A stretch of 64,000 nt of DNA from Sphingomonas sp. OK281 (GTDB lineage Bacteria; Pseudomonadota; Alphaproteobacteria; Sphingomonadales; Sphingomonadaceae): NCBI RefSeq assembly GCF_900115295.1, contig NZ_FOVZ01000002.1:310001-374000 (forward strand), read 5' to 3'. The position numbers were made by a program, and so were the translations under genes. Below are positions 51,051-60,855 of the stretch, one piece after another; the stretch's first letter is position 1, and every line of letters begins with the position of its first letter. Under the pieces are notes generated by a model. It did no database searches and was not told the DNA's origin. It saw only the letters and a list, made by a program, of their open reading frames with translations.

Positions 51051-51994
51051 CGGGTGCTCTCCAGTTCGTGGACGACGCCGGTGCGGCGTGCGAGTTCCGC
51101 AAGCCACTCCGGGCGCGCCGTCAAACGCGCGTGGGCGGCGGCGGGCAGGGTGTGGCGGCGGGATGCAGTCGGTGGCGTGCGCTCGAGCGTACGGAGCAGC
51201 GCGCGGGCCGTTGCACCGACTGGATCGGCGCGGAGGATTTCCGGGATCGATGCACGCGGGCGGGGACGGACGATCTGGAGAAAGCCGAAGCCGTTCATCG
51301 CGGTGCGCTCGAACGGTTGCGGCAATGATTCGTCGATAGCGGCGGCAACGGCATTGCGTTGCGCCTTGCCGGCGATCGTCGGGAAATCGATGCCGATCGA
51401 GCCGCCGATGCCATGTCGGCGAATCGCGCGGGCGACGGCACGCGCACTCGCGATGGCCAGCGTGTCGAGTGGCGGTGCGCCGTCGACGTCGAACAGGGTC
51501 ATCGCCGGCGTCGGCGACAGGCGCAATGCGCCGAGCGAGAAGACGATCTCGCCGCTCGTCGCCTCGTCGAGCAGTTCGGACCAGCCTGCTGCTTCCAATG
51601 CGTCGGGTTCGTGCGGGCGAGGGCTGCGGATGGGCAGGCCGGTCGCCACGAGGCGTTCGTACAGCGTCGGGGCGGGGCTGGGCGGCAGGGCGCTGGGAAC
51701 GGCCTTGGCGAGCTTTGCGCGGCCTGATTCGGGCAATGCCTCGCGGACGATCTCAACGACCAGGCTGGCGCCTTGCGTGATGCCGGGGGGGAGATGGTTG
51801 ATCAGCGCCTCGCCGCCGCCGAGCGCGACGCGACCGCGGCGACCCGGTAACAGTTCAACAAGCCGTGCGGGGGCGATCAGGCCGACCTTGAGCATGTCGG
51901 TGTCGAACTCGATCGCGGCTTCGATAATCTCGTCGTTGTCGACCAGCGCCGCGCGCGCCTCGCCGATGCCGGCTTCGTAGAGCCACTCAGGCAA
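51047..51994 (-). CDS. Ribonuclease E/G-like protein (short form)
   Basis: A 315-residue protein that matches parts of the RNase E/G catalytic half: LINHLPPGITQGASLVVEIVREA (S1-like region) and TLFDVDGAPPLDTLAIASARAVARAIRRHGIGGSIGIDFPTI, where the two magnesium-binding Asp (DVDG and GIDFP) are kept. It is far shorter than RNase G (489 in E. coli), with no C-terminal zinc-link (CPxC). It overlaps maf by 8 bp and yacG by 4 bp. It probably cuts RNA, but the short form is little studied. Confidence 0.85.
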   Translation of the reverse strand: MPEWLYEAGIGEARAALVDNDEIIEAAIEFDTDMLKVGLIAPARLVELLPGRRGRVALGGGEALINHLPPGITQGASLVVEIVREALPESGRAKLAKAVPSALPPSPAPTLYERLVATGLPIRSPRPHEPDALEAAGWSELLDEATSGEIVFSLGALRLSPTPAMTLFDVDGAPPLDTLAIASARAVARAIRRHGIGGSIGIDFPTIAGKAQRNAVAAAIDESLPQPFERTAMNGFGFLQIVRPRPRASIPEILRADPVGATARALLRTLERTPPTASRRHTLPAAAHARLTARPEWLAELARRTGVVHELESTR

Positions 51995-52553
51995 AAGCGA
52001 CGCCCGCGGTCTTCAGCAGCGCGCGGGTTTCGAACAGGGGCAGGCCGACGACGCCCGAATGGCTGCCCGCCAGGAATCGCACGAATGCCTCGGCGCGGCC
52101 CTGGATCGCATAGCCGCCGGCCTTGCCGAGACCTTCCCCGCACGCGAGATAATCGTCGATCTCGGCCGGCGAGAGCGGCTTGAACGCGACGGTCGTGTCG
52201 GCGATGCGAGTGCGGACCTTGCCGGTCGCGTCGATCACGCAGACAGCGGACAGGCAATGATGACGCCGGCCCGACAGCTTGCCGAGCAGGTCGCGCTGGA
52301 TTTCCAGAGTGTCGGCTGGCGGGAGAATACGGCTGCCGAGCGCGATCGTGGTGTCGCCGGCGAGCACGATCTCGCCTTCGGCACGCGCCACCGCGCTGGC
52401 CTTCTCGATGGCGAGACGCAGCGCGTAGCTGCGGGGTGGTTCGGCCTTGCGCGGGCTCTCGTCGATGTCGGGGGATTCCACGCGTGACGGCACGACGCCG
52501 AGCCGCGCGAGCAGATCGCGGCGGCGGGGCGAGGAAGAGGCCAGGACCAGCAT
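51987..52553 (-). CDS. maf: Maf family nucleoside triphosphate pyrophosphatase
   Basis: A 188-residue protein starting MLVLASSSPRRRDLLARLG, the SSSPRR phosphate site, with DIDESPR and EIVLAGDTTIAL after it, and QGRAEAF further on. It splits dTTP, UTP or modified nucleotides to the monophosphate, cleaning the pool. It is part of the infA-maf-RNase-yacG chain. Confidence 0.95.
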   Translation of the reverse strand: MLVLASSSPRRRDLLARLGVVPSRVESPDIDESPRKAEPPRSYALRLAIEKASAVARAEGEIVLAGDTTIALGSRILPPADTLEIQRDLLGKLSGRRHHCLSAVCVIDATGKVRTRIADTTVAFKPLSPAEIDDYLACGEGLGKAGGYAIQGRAEAFVRFLAGSHSGVVGLPLFETRALLKTAGVAFA

Positions 52554-52601
52554 TGGTGCCTCGATGCTTGGGCTACGCGCCGCACGAACGGCGCATGGCG
52601 C

Positions 52602-52820
52602 TTATTTGAAGCGGTAGGTGATGCGACCCTTGGTCAGATCGTACGGCGTGAGTTCGCACAGCACCTCGTCGCCGACCAGCACGCGGATGCGGTTCTTGCG
52701 CATCTTGCCGGCGGTGTGACCGAGAATCTCGTGGTCGTTTTCGAGCTGGACCCGGAACATCGCGTTGGGGAGGAGTTCCACCACGCGGCCGCGCATCTCG
52801 AGCAGTTCTTCCTTGGCCAA
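52602..52820 (-). CDS. infA: Translation initiation factor IF-1
   Basis: A 72-residue S1-domain protein ([20 protein letters not shown], then [20 protein letters not shown]), of exact family length. It fills the A site of the 30S subunit during initiation. It heads the chain infA-maf-RNase-yacG-tRNA-Phe. The 274 bp upstream, to 53094, contain no gene I can support. Confidence 0.98.
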   Translation of the reverse strand: MAKEELLEMRGRVVELLPNAMFRVQLENDHEILGHTAGKMRKNRIRVLVGDEVLCELTPYDLTKGRITYRFK

Positions 52821-53094
52821 ATATAATCTCTGAATTGGGGGAATTTCGGGACGAGCGCCCTTACCGCAAGTTCGCGAAAAAGGAAAGCACGGCCGACAGC
52901 GGACGCAGGCATCATGCCCGCACCCGCTGAGTAAGACGTGGATATCGTGTCCGGCATGATGGAAACAAGGGCTTATTCCTTGTCCATCCCGGCGGGGGGC
53001 GGGGACCCGGGTCGTCTACGGTCCATGATCGATCGCGAGGCCAGTCGGTATGGGTTCCCCCCTTCGAGGTAATGACGACGACGGGGTAGTCGGT

Positions 53095-54579
53095 TCACAG
53101 CAAGCTCGGTTGATAAGCCGTCGCCTCGCGTGCGGCGCGGCGGAAGGCGGCGCGGTCGACATTGGGAATACGTGGTCGCTTGCCCTGAAACAGGTCGGCG
53201 AGCGTCAGGATCTGGAGCTTCGGAAACGCCTCATCGACGCCCGCGCGGTAGATGCCGACCGCGGCGGCGCGGCGCTCCATCTCGCGCGTCGGCCTAGCGT
53301 TCATGATGAGGATGCCGATCGGTGCCTTCTCGCGCGCGATCGTCGCGGCGAGCGTCTCGACCATCGCAGTGTCGGGGTTGAGACCACCCTTAACCGACAC
53401 GATCGCGCGGTGCGTGACCATCTTGCCGGATACCGGATCGTGATCGTTGAAGTAGATGAGCCCGTCGATCCCGCCGTCCGCGCCTTTCTTCCTGCCGCCG
53501 AACGGCAGCGCATCGACCATCGAGACCGCCCACCACTGGAACTGGTATTTGTCGCGCAGCGCGAGGTCGTACGCGGAGGCGAGGTCTTTCGGCGTGCCCT
53601 CGACGGTGAAGGTGACGCCGGGAAACGCGTCCTTCATCCGCTTTTCGATCAGCGAGATGGCGAGATGCGTCACGTCGATCCCGATCCATTGCCGCTTGAG
53701 CTTTTCCGCGGCGTGCACGGCGGTGCCACAGCCACAGAACGGGTCGAGCACCACGTCGCCTTCGTTCGACGAAGCAGTGATGATCCGCTCCAGCAACGCC
53801 GAGGGTTTCTGCGTCGGATACCCGAGGCGCTCCTTGGACGACGCATTGATGATCGGAATGTCCCACCAGTCGCCCAGCCTGACTCCGTCGGCGAGATAGA
53901 TGCGGTAGGGTTCGGCGTCCTTGCGTTTCTGCCAGCGGAACCAGCGGCCGTCATCGTCCTGCCGGTAGTGCGAATCCTTCTTGCCGGAGGTCTCGCCATA
54001 CGGCACGCGGATGTCGTTGAAGCGCCGCTGGTCGGTCTTGCCATAGAACAGCAGCGTGTCGTGGAGCCGCTGGAACCGGTTGCTGGCCGCGGTGTAGCGC
54101 CGGTAGCACCAGACGATCTCGTTCGCGATCTGGCGCTTGCCGAAGATCGCGTCGAGCAGCAGCTTCAGGTAATGGATCGCGGTCGGATCGCAGTGGAGAT
54201 ACAGGCTGCCGGTCGGCTTCAGCACGCGGTGCAGCTCGAGCAGGCGGACCGCCATCATCGCCAGATACGCCATCATGTCGTTATCGCCGAGGAACCCGCG
54301 CATCGCGTTCAACAGGTCGAAGGCCTTGGTGCTACCGCTTCGCGCGACCTGATCGAAGGCGTCCTCGGCCGTCTCGTTCCAATGCCATGTATCCTCGAAC
54401 GCCTCGATCTGCGCGTTCGAGGACTTGCCGTCGGGCTCCTTGAACAGGATTCCGTAATTGGCGTTAGAATTGAACGGCGGATCCAGATAGATCAGGTCGA
54501 CGCTTTCGTCGGCGACCTCCTTGCGGAGGACGGCGAGGTTGTCGCCGTAGAAGAGGTGATTCTCGGGCCAGTTGCGCAT
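53095..54579 (-). CDS. DNA methyltransferase (N4/N6 class) with C-terminal endonuclease-like domain
   Basis: A 494-residue protein from the ATG at 54579 (a TTG at 54615 is also open). Residues 1-320 are a beta-type amino-methyltransferase: DPPF at 33-36 (motif IV) comes before DPFCGCGT at 279-286 (SAM motif I). Residues about 340-450 look like a Mrr-type PD-(D/E)XK nuclease: GADGGIDG at 366-373, then RAIVSVKGG at 391-399. The end (PKLQILTLADLFQGKRPRIP) matches other such fusions I remember. It may methylate and cut the same site in one chain. No separate specificity or restriction gene is next to it. Confidence 0.88.
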   Translation of the reverse strand: MRNWPENHLFYGDNLAVLRKEVADESVDLIYLDPPFNSNANYGILFKEPDGKSSNAQIEAFEDTWHWNETAEDAFDQVARSGSTKAFDLLNAMRGFLGDNDMMAYLAMMAVRLLELHRVLKPTGSLYLHCDPTAIHYLKLLLDAIFGKRQIANEIVWCYRRYTAASNRFQRLHDTLLFYGKTDQRRFNDIRVPYGETSGKKDSHYRQDDDGRWFRWQKRKDAEPYRIYLADGVRLGDWWDIPIINASSKERLGYPTQKPSALLERIITASSNEGDVVLDPFCGCGTAVHAAEKLKRQWIGIDVTHLAISLIEKRMKDAFPGVTFTVEGTPKDLASAYDLALRDKYQFQWWAVSMVDALPFGGRKKGADGGIDGLIYFNDHDPVSGKMVTHRAIVSVKGGLNPDTAMVETLAATIAREKAPIGILIMNARPTREMERRAAAVGIYRAGVDEAFPKLQILTLADLFQGKRPRIPNVDRAAFRRAAREATAYQPSLL

Positions 54580-54680
54580 CAGATAGAATGCGAGGACAAA
54601 TCGGCGTTCGTCCAAGCGAGATGCATCCGTAGTCGGCGGGTTTGCTCCGTTGCGGAGTTTTTCCGTGCCGTATCCTTGCG

Positions 54681-56687
54681 CTAAGCCGGATTATACTTTG
54701 CCAGGAACGCACCCATCGCCTTCAGGAACTCGAGCCGGTCCTCCGCACGCGTGAAGTGGTGATCGCCAAGGGGCTGTTCGATATAGTCGTATGGCTTGCC
54801 TGCTTCCTTCAACGCCGCCGCCATCATCCGCGATTGCTTCACGGGCACGCGCTTGTCTTCCTTGCCGTGCAGCAGAAGGATCGGGATCGAGAAGTTGGCG
54901 GCCCCGAAACGCGGCGAAACGCTGCGATAATCGGGCGCCTGCTTCTTCAGCCAGTCGCCGCGCGTCTTCCCGTACAGGAACTTGCCGTCGTAGCGCTGCA
55001 TCGCCTGCAGATCCGACACGCCGGCATAGGAGATCGCGCACCGATAAGGTGCCGCGTCGCCGGTGCCGTTCCGCTGTGCCGCGCGCATCGCCGCATAACC
55101 GCCATAGGATGCGCCGGCCATGCACACGCGCTTCGGATCGGCGATGCCCTGCTTGGCCAGGTGCGTGATCGCATCGTCGAGATCGTCCTGCATCTTCAGG
55201 CCCCACTGTCCCTCGCCGAGCTTGGCGAAACTGGTCCCGTAGCCGGACGAGCCACGATAGTTCGGCTGGACGACGGCATAGCCGGTTTCCGCCAGATACT
55301 GCGTCCACCAGTCCCAGTCCTCGGAATCGCGCGCGAAGGGGCCGCCGTGCGGCAAGACGATCAGTGGCAGGTTCTTGGGACTGTGTCCGCGTGGCAAGGT
55401 CAGCAGTGCCTCGATCTCGACCCCGTCGCGCGCCTTGTACCGGATCGTCGACACCGGCGACAAACTCCGCGCCTTCAGCACGTCGTTTTGCCAGGCATAG
55501 CGCTGCATCGATCCCCTCGCGGGATCGTAGAAATACAAGGCACCGGCCTGCGACGGCGAGCCGACCTGCACCAGGAATTTGGATCGGGTGCGATCCCAGG
55601 AGACGATGCGCGCACGACGCTCGCCGACCGCCTTGTCGACCGAGTCCTGGATTTCTTTCAGCTTGGGGTTCAGCCAGAGCGTGTGGCCGAAGTGATCGGT
55701 AACGGTGATGCCGTCGATATCGTCGCCGGTCGCGTTCTCGATCACGCCATCGACGTCGTAGCCATCCGCGCCGTATAGTTTCTTGCCCAGCTTCAGGTCG
55801 GGCAGCGACACTTCGAACACCTCGTCGCGCCCGCCCGAATCGTCCGTCGCGATGGCGGTGCCGTCGGCGCGAAACGTCAGCGGGATGACGATGTCCTGCT
55901 TGCCGCGTGCCGATGCGATGACCTTGAACGGATCGCGGTTGGTGCTGCGGTACAGCATTGCGCCTTTGCGGCTCTCATCGCTGTAGCGATACCCCATCCG
56001 GACCACCCCGGCGCCATCGGCATACCAGTCGAAGACGTCGGCCTGGCTGCCGGCGACGGTCTTGGTCTTGCCGGTCGACAGGTCCACCTCGGAGACCTGG
56101 GGATACCATTGGCTCTCGCTCTCGATCCCGGTCTGGCGCGACAGCAGCACGCGCGGCGTCCCGTCTTTCGCCACCCAGAGGATGTCGTCCGCCCGGACGC
56201 CCGAATGCGTCCAGTCGATCCGGTTGACCTTGGTCATGTCGGCTTTGACGCCCAGCGTGCGCGTGACGTAGATTTCTTCGCCGTACAGCATGTCCTGCGA
56301 TCCGATGCCGACCGCCAGCCAGTCGTCACCGGCCCAGCGCCACCAGTTGATGTCGACCGTCGCCCCGACCTTGATCGCGACGACCTTGCCGCCGGGGAAC
56401 AGCGGCGCGACGACCAGCACCTGCGCGCCGTTGAGCGCCATCTTCGCGGCGATGCGCTTGCCGTCGGGCGAAAGCTTGGGATTGGCGATACCGGGGAGCT
56501 TGGCGAAGGTTTCGACGGAAACCGGTCCCGCAGCCTCCGCCGTCTTGGGCGCCGCCGCCGTCTTGGGCGCAGCCTCCGCCGTCTTCGGCGTGGCGGTGGA
56601 GGAGGGCAGTGCGGTCTGTGCCGCCACGATCGCCGGTATCATCGCACCGGTCAGCAAAGCCACCCGCCACATCGTCGGCCACGTCAT
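54681..56687 (-). CDS. S9 family prolyl oligopeptidase-like serine peptidase, secreted
   Basis: A 668-residue protein. The start at 56687 has GGGGAG upstream and gives a signal peptide (MWRVALLTGAMIPAIVAAQ). A short run of APKTAEA-type repeats follows, then a beta-propeller of about 350 residues and the catalytic alpha/beta hydrolase: GASYGGYAAM (nucleophile Ser), GKEDKRVP (Asp side) and LGDHHF (His). It probably acts as a dipeptidyl or acylaminoacyl peptidase in the periplasm. The substrate is unknown. Confidence 0.9.
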   Translation of the reverse strand: MTWPTMWRVALLTGAMIPAIVAAQTALPSSTATPKTAEAAPKTAAAPKTAEAAGPVSVETFAKLPGIANPKLSPDGKRIAAKMALNGAQVLVVAPLFPGGKVVAIKVGATVDINWWRWAGDDWLAVGIGSQDMLYGEEIYVTRTLGVKADMTKVNRIDWTHSGVRADDILWVAKDGTPRVLLSRQTGIESESQWYPQVSEVDLSTGKTKTVAGSQADVFDWYADGAGVVRMGYRYSDESRKGAMLYRSTNRDPFKVIASARGKQDIVIPLTFRADGTAIATDDSGGRDEVFEVSLPDLKLGKKLYGADGYDVDGVIENATGDDIDGITVTDHFGHTLWLNPKLKEIQDSVDKAVGERRARIVSWDRTRSKFLVQVGSPSQAGALYFYDPARGSMQRYAWQNDVLKARSLSPVSTIRYKARDGVEIEALLTLPRGHSPKNLPLIVLPHGGPFARDSEDWDWWTQYLAETGYAVVQPNYRGSSGYGTSFAKLGEGQWGLKMQDDLDDAITHLAKQGIADPKRVCMAGASYGGYAAMRAAQRNGTGDAAPYRCAISYAGVSDLQAMQRYDGKFLYGKTRGDWLKKQAPDYRSVSPRFGAANFSIPILLLHGKEDKRVPVKQSRMMAAALKEAGKPYDYIEQPLGDHHFTRAEDRLEFLKAMGAFLAKYNPA

Positions 56688-56877
56688 CGACAGTCTCCCC
56701 CTGGCCATTCCCCAATGGCCGTCCGCACAGAGTATCGCGTTCGGGGGCAAGGGCAATAGGCGGGCGACCGTTGCATCCTGGCGCACCGTCGAACTCGGTC
56801 GGATTTGAGTGAGATCAGCGCACCGGGCACCGTCCTGCTGTCCTGCCGCAGCATATGGACATGCGAGGATGGGCAGT

Positions 56878-56926
56878 AACGGGTCGTCGAGCGAGCCGCG
56901 TGGCTCGACCACTCGACGACCCGGTT
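56878..56926 (-). terminator. Large hairpin terminating hppA
   Basis: A 14-bp outer stem (AACGGGTCGTCGAG / CTCGACGACCCGGTT) with an inner stem CGAGCC / GGCTCG. It starts 5 bp after the hppA stop on the minus strand. Confidence 0.75.
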
Positions 56927-56930
56927 CGGA

Positions 56931-59087
56931 TCAGGTCACCCCGCCGCCGGCCAGCGCCGCGAGCAACAAGAGCGCGACGATGTTGGTGATCTTGATCATC
57001 GGGTTCACCGCGGGGCCGGCGGTGTCCTTGTAGGGATCGCCGACCGTGTCGCCGGTGATCGCGGCCTTGTGCGCCTCGCTGCCCTTGCCGCCGTGGTTGC
57101 CGTCCTCGATGTATTTCTTGGCGTTATCCCAGGCGCCGCCGCCGCTCGTCATCGAGATCGCGACGAACAGGCCGGAGACGATCACGCCCAGCAGCATCGC
57201 GCCGAGCGAAGCGAAGCCGGCGGCCTGGCCGGCGACCGCGGTGATGATGAAATACACGGCGAGGGGGCTCAGGACGGGGAGAAGCGAGGGGACGATCATC
57301 TCGCGGATCGCCGCCTTGGTGACGAGATCGACCGTCCGTGCGTAGTCGGGGCGGCTGGTGCCTAGCATGATGCCGGGGTTGTTGCGGAACTGCTCGCGGA
57401 CTTCCTCGACGACCGCACCGGCTGCACGACCGACCGCAGTCATCCCGAACGCGCCGAACAGGTACGGGAGCAGCGCGCCGAGCAGCAGGCCGACGATGAC
57501 GTACGGGTTCGACAGGCTGAAATCGACCGTGACATCGGGGAAGTACGTCGCGAGATCGGTGGTGTACGCACCGAACAGGACGAGCGCGGCGAGCCCGGCC
57601 GAGCCGATCGCATAGCCCTTGGTGACGGCCTTGGTGGTGTTGCCGACCGCGTCGAGCGCGTCGGTGCGCTGGCGAACATCGTCGGGGAGGCCGGCCATCT
57701 CGGCGATCCCGCCGGCGTTGTCGGTGACGGGACCATAGGCGTCGAGCGCGACGACCATGCCGGCCTGGGCGAGCATCGCCGTTGCCGCAAACGCAATGCC
57801 GATGATCCCGGCCAGCTGGTAGGCGACGATCACCGCGACGACGATCACCAGCGTCGGCAGCGCGGTGGATTCGAGGCTTATGGCCAGGCCTTGAATGACG
57901 TTGGTGCCGTGGCCGGTCTCCGACGCTTTGGCGATCGACTTGACCGGGCGGTGGTTGGTACCGGTGTAATATTCGGTGATCCACACGATCAGCCCGGTGA
58001 CGACGAGCCCGATCATCATCGACCAGAACAGGTCCATGCCGGTGAAGCTCTGCGTCAGCGACGGCGCGGCCTGCGTCGTCAGGTCGTCGGTCGCGGGATC
58101 GAGGAAGCCGGCGCCGCCGATCACGCGGTGCAGGTCGCCGAGCACGTAGCGCGTGGCGAGGTAGATCGCCGGGATCGACAGGATCGTCGAGGTGAAGAAG
58201 CCCTTGTAGAGCGCGCCCATGATGCTACCGCCACCGAGCCGCACCATGTAGGTGCCGATGATCGAGGTGACGATGCACACGCCGCCAACGAGCAGCGGGA
58301 GCGTCATCAGCCGCATCAGCTCGGCGCCGCTCGCCTGGATCAGCAGCGCGATCGAGATCATCGTGACGCCCAGCGTGACGACGTAGGTCTCGAACAGATC
58401 GGCTGCCATGCCCGCGCAGTCGCCGACATTGTCGCCGACGTTGTCCGCGATCACGGCGGGGTTGCGGGGGTCGTCCTCGGGGATGCCGGCCTCGACCTTG
58501 CCGACCAAATCCGCGCCGACGTCCGCCGCCTTGGTAAAGATGCCGCCGCCCAATCGCGCGAAGATCGAGATCAGCGATGCGCCGAACGCGAGTGCGGTGA
58601 GTGCCTCGACGATGATCCGGTCGTTGGGTGCATGACCCGCGGGTCCGGTGAGATACCAGAAGAACGCACTGATCGCGAGCAGGCCGAGGCCCGCCACGAG
58701 CATGCCGGTGACGGCGCCCGATCGGAACGCCATCGTCAGCCCGGCCTGCAACGAGGAGCGCGCGGCCTCGGCGGTGCGGACGTTGGCGCGGACCGAGATG
58801 TTCATGCCGACATAGCCGGCGACGCCCGAGAGCACCGCGCCGATGACGAAGCCGACCGTCGAGATCATACCAAGCGTGAACAGCAGGATCGCCGCGACGA
58901 TGACGCCGACGATCGCGATCGTGGTGTATTGCCGCCCGAGATACGCCTTCGCGCCTTCCTGGATGGCGGCGGCGATGTCCTGCATCTTTGCGTTGCCGGG
59001 GGAGGCCGCGAGCACCTGTCGACTGGTGACGAAACCATATAGGACGGCGATGACGCCGCAGATCATGGCCAAATAGACGGTCGTCAT
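56931..59087 (-). CDS. hppA: Membrane-bound proton-translocating pyrophosphatase (K+-independent)
   Basis: A 718-residue pump with about 16 hydrophobic helices. Catalytic loops are [20 protein letters not shown] (189-208) and [11 protein letters not shown] (216-226), with the second acid cluster [10 protein letters not shown] (455-464). GNTTKA at 482-487 has Lys at 486, the mark of the potassium-independent type (dependent enzymes have Ala there). It splits pyrophosphate and pumps protons, saving energy under stress. Expressed alone, with its own terminator. Confidence 0.97.
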   Translation of the reverse strand: MTTVYLAMICGVIAVLYGFVTSRQVLAASPGNAKMQDIAAAIQEGAKAYLGRQYTTIAIVGVIVAAILLFTLGMISTVGFVIGAVLSGVAGYVGMNISVRANVRTAEAARSSLQAGLTMAFRSGAVTGMLVAGLGLLAISAFFWYLTGPAGHAPNDRIIVEALTALAFGASLISIFARLGGGIFTKAADVGADLVGKVEAGIPEDDPRNPAVIADNVGDNVGDCAGMAADLFETYVVTLGVTMISIALLIQASGAELMRLMTLPLLVGGVCIVTSIIGTYMVRLGGGSIMGALYKGFFTSTILSIPAIYLATRYVLGDLHRVIGGAGFLDPATDDLTTQAAPSLTQSFTGMDLFWSMMIGLVVTGLIVWITEYYTGTNHRPVKSIAKASETGHGTNVIQGLAISLESTALPTLVIVVAVIVAYQLAGIIGIAFAATAMLAQAGMVVALDAYGPVTDNAGGIAEMAGLPDDVRQRTDALDAVGNTTKAVTKGYAIGSAGLAALVLFGAYTTDLATYFPDVTVDFSLSNPYVIVGLLLGALLPYLFGAFGMTAVGRAAGAVVEEVREQFRNNPGIMLGTSRPDYARTVDLVTKAAIREMIVPSLLPVLSPLAVYFIITAVAGQAAGFASLGAMLLGVIVSGLFVAISMTSGGGAWDNAKKYIEDGNHGGKGSEAHKAAITGDTVGDPYKDTAGPAVNPMIKITNIVALLLLAALAGGGVT

Positions 59088-59178
59088 ACGGCGCTATCCC
59101 TCTTGTCAGGTCCTCTCCGGTCCCGGCTTTGCCGAGTCCCGATGTAAGGAACTTATCAGTGCAGGGGCATTGCGCAAG

Positions 59179-60072
59179 TTATCCTCGGGGGACGTGCTCA
59201 TAGCCTAGACTTGTCGGAAGCGGGACGGGGGTGCCCGAGTCGTGGAGAGTGAGCCCCGAGCCGGCCGAGAACGCACCAATGCGAGTGGCGTCCGTGACGA
59301 AATCTTGCGGTGCAGCAAAGAGGAGTTGGTAGTCGTCGCCCGCGGTGGCTGCGGCGAGCGGGTCGCCCGAGAAGGTACGATAGGCGTCGGAGAGGGGGAT
59401 GCGCGCAAGGTCGATGCTGACGGCGAGATTGCTGGCCTGTGCCATGCGGGACGCGTCGATGAGCAGGCCGTCGGATACGTCCATCATCGCATGGACGTGG
59501 GGGGCGAGGATGCGGCCGTCGGCGAGCCGTGGCTGCGGGCGCCGGTACGCGGCGAGAAGTTCGGCAGGGCCTTCCGCGCCGAGCGCGATGGCTAGCCCCG
59601 CGCCCGCGTCGCCGATCGTGCCAGTTACGTAGAGTGCATCGCCGTCGTGTGCGCCGCTTCGGGCAGGCGCCGCGCCGTTGCTGCCGAACGCGGTGACGGT
59701 CAGGATACGCGGAGCGTTGGCGGGGAGCGTGACGGTGTCGCCGCCGATGATCCTGGTGTCGAACGCGGTCAGGACCTCGGCCAGCCCTTCGAGAAACGCG
59801 CGGTCCCACGCGTCATCGCCAAGCGGGTAGTTGAGAAGGATGCCTTCGGGTTTGGCACCCTTGGCGGCGAGATCGGAGAGGTTGGTGGCGACCAGTTTCC
59901 ACGCGACGTCCTGTGCGGGGTCGGTCGGGAGGAAGTGCACGCGTTCGACCAGCGTGTCGGTGGTGACGACGAGCGGGCCTGTGTCGAGCAGCGCAGTGTC
60001 GTCGTTCAGGCCCCGCGCCGCCGAGTGCAGCGGGAGATGGCGGAGAGCGGCAATGAACTCGGCTTCGGTCAT
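59179..60072 (-). CDS. thiL: Thiamine-monophosphate kinase
   Basis: A 297-residue ATP-grasp-like (PurM-fold) enzyme that makes thiamine pyrophosphate from thiamine monophosphate. TEAEFIAALRHLPL at the start, GLNDDTALL (metal-binding Asp pair), TTDTLVERVHF, NLSDLAAKGAKP and GGDTV are all in order; DVSDGLLIDASRM lies further on. It is downstream of nusB across a repeat. No thiamine riboswitch is seen. Confidence 0.94.
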   Translation of the reverse strand: MTEAEFIAALRHLPLHSAARGLNDDTALLDTGPLVVTTDTLVERVHFLPTDPAQDVAWKLVATNLSDLAAKGAKPEGILLNYPLGDDAWDRAFLEGLAEVLTAFDTRIIGGDTVTLPANAPRILTVTAFGSNGAAPARSGAHDGDALYVTGTIGDAGAGLAIALGAEGPAELLAAYRRPQPRLADGRILAPHVHAMMDVSDGLLIDASRMAQASNLAVSIDLARIPLSDAYRTFSGDPLAAATAGDDYQLLFAAPQDFVTDATRIGAFSAGSGLTLHDSGTPVPLPTSLGYEHVPRG

Positions 60073-60079
60073 TCTCTGC

Positions 60080-60181
60080 TCCCTCTCCCCTCCGGGGAGA
60101 GGGCTGGGGTGAGGGGCTGTTCCAGGCGCCGCACTGCTTGGCTGCCCCTCACCCCGACCCTCTCCCCGGAGGGGAGAGGGA
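60080..60181. repeat. Palindromic repeat, family E
   Basis: CCCTCTCCCCTCCGGGGAGA..GGTGAGGGGC and GCCCCTCACC..TCTCCCCGGAGGGGAGAGGG are inverted. It fills the gap between nusB and thiL, which run in the same direction, so it may reduce read-through between them. Confidence 0.85.
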
Positions 60182-60186
60182 GTCCG

Positions 60187-60642
60187 TCAGCTACGCACGT
60201 CTTTTGCGATACCGTCGAGCAGGCCGTTCACGAACCCCGACTCCCGCTTGTCGTAGAACGCATGTGCAACGTCGACATATTCGCTGATCACCGCGGCGAC
60301 GGGCACGTCCTTGCGCGCCAGCAGCTCATACGTGCCGACGCGGATGATCGCCTTCATCGGCTTGTCGAGCCGGGCGAGCGTCCAGCCCTTGGCGAGCTTG
60401 CCCTCGATCAGCACGTCGATCTCGCCCGCGCGGGCGTTCGCACCGGTCACGAGGTCGTCGAAGAAATCGACGTCGGCCTCGGCATATTCGACGTCTTCGA
60501 TCGTCGCGCCGAGGCGGTGCTGGTGGAATTCGTTGAGCAAGACGGGCATAGCGGTGCCCTCCATCTCGTGCTGGTAAGTCGCCTGGACGGCGGCGAGGCG
60601 AGCGGCGGCACGCGCCTTGGTGCGGGGGGCGGTTCGAGTCAT
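60187..60642 (-). CDS. nusB: Transcription antitermination factor NusB
   Basis: A 151-residue all-helical protein with the order typical of NusB: RAAARLAAVQATYQHEMEG, then ARKDVPVAAVISEYVDVAHAF and SGFVNGLLDGIAKDV. It works with NusE/S10 at boxA in rRNA operons. The usual upstream ribH is not in this window. Confidence 0.95.
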   Translation of the reverse strand: MTRTAPRTKARAAARLAAVQATYQHEMEGTAMPVLLNEFHQHRLGATIEDVEYAEADVDFFDDLVTGANARAGEIDVLIEGKLAKGWTLARLDKPMKAIIRVGTYELLARKDVPVAAVISEYVDVAHAFYDKRESGFVNGLLDGIAKDVRS

Positions 60643-60718
60643 AAGCGGTTGCCTGTAGGCGCGGGGGGCGTGCGTGTCAGCCCTTTGCGTTTTCGGGCGT
60701 GTTGGCAGAGAAGATTGG

Positions 60719-60851
60719 TTCGCGCAGAGGCGCAGAGAGCGCGGAGCTGTATCGCTCGCCGCGGAGCGGCCCCCTCATCACCCGCCCATGAGGGGGTCGA
60801 AGCGGCTCCGCCGCGCACAACACCTCTGCGCTCTCTGCGCCTCTGCGCGAA
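60719..60851. repeat. Palindromic repeat, family I
   Basis: TTCGCGCAGAGGCGCAGAGA at one end and TCTCTGCGCCTCTGCGCGAA at the other are perfect complements. The centre holds another inverted pair (CGGAGC..GCTCCG around CCCCCTCAT / ATGAGGGGG). It lies between nusB and hisD, both on the minus strand. Confidence 0.85.
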
Positions 60852-60855
60852 CACA

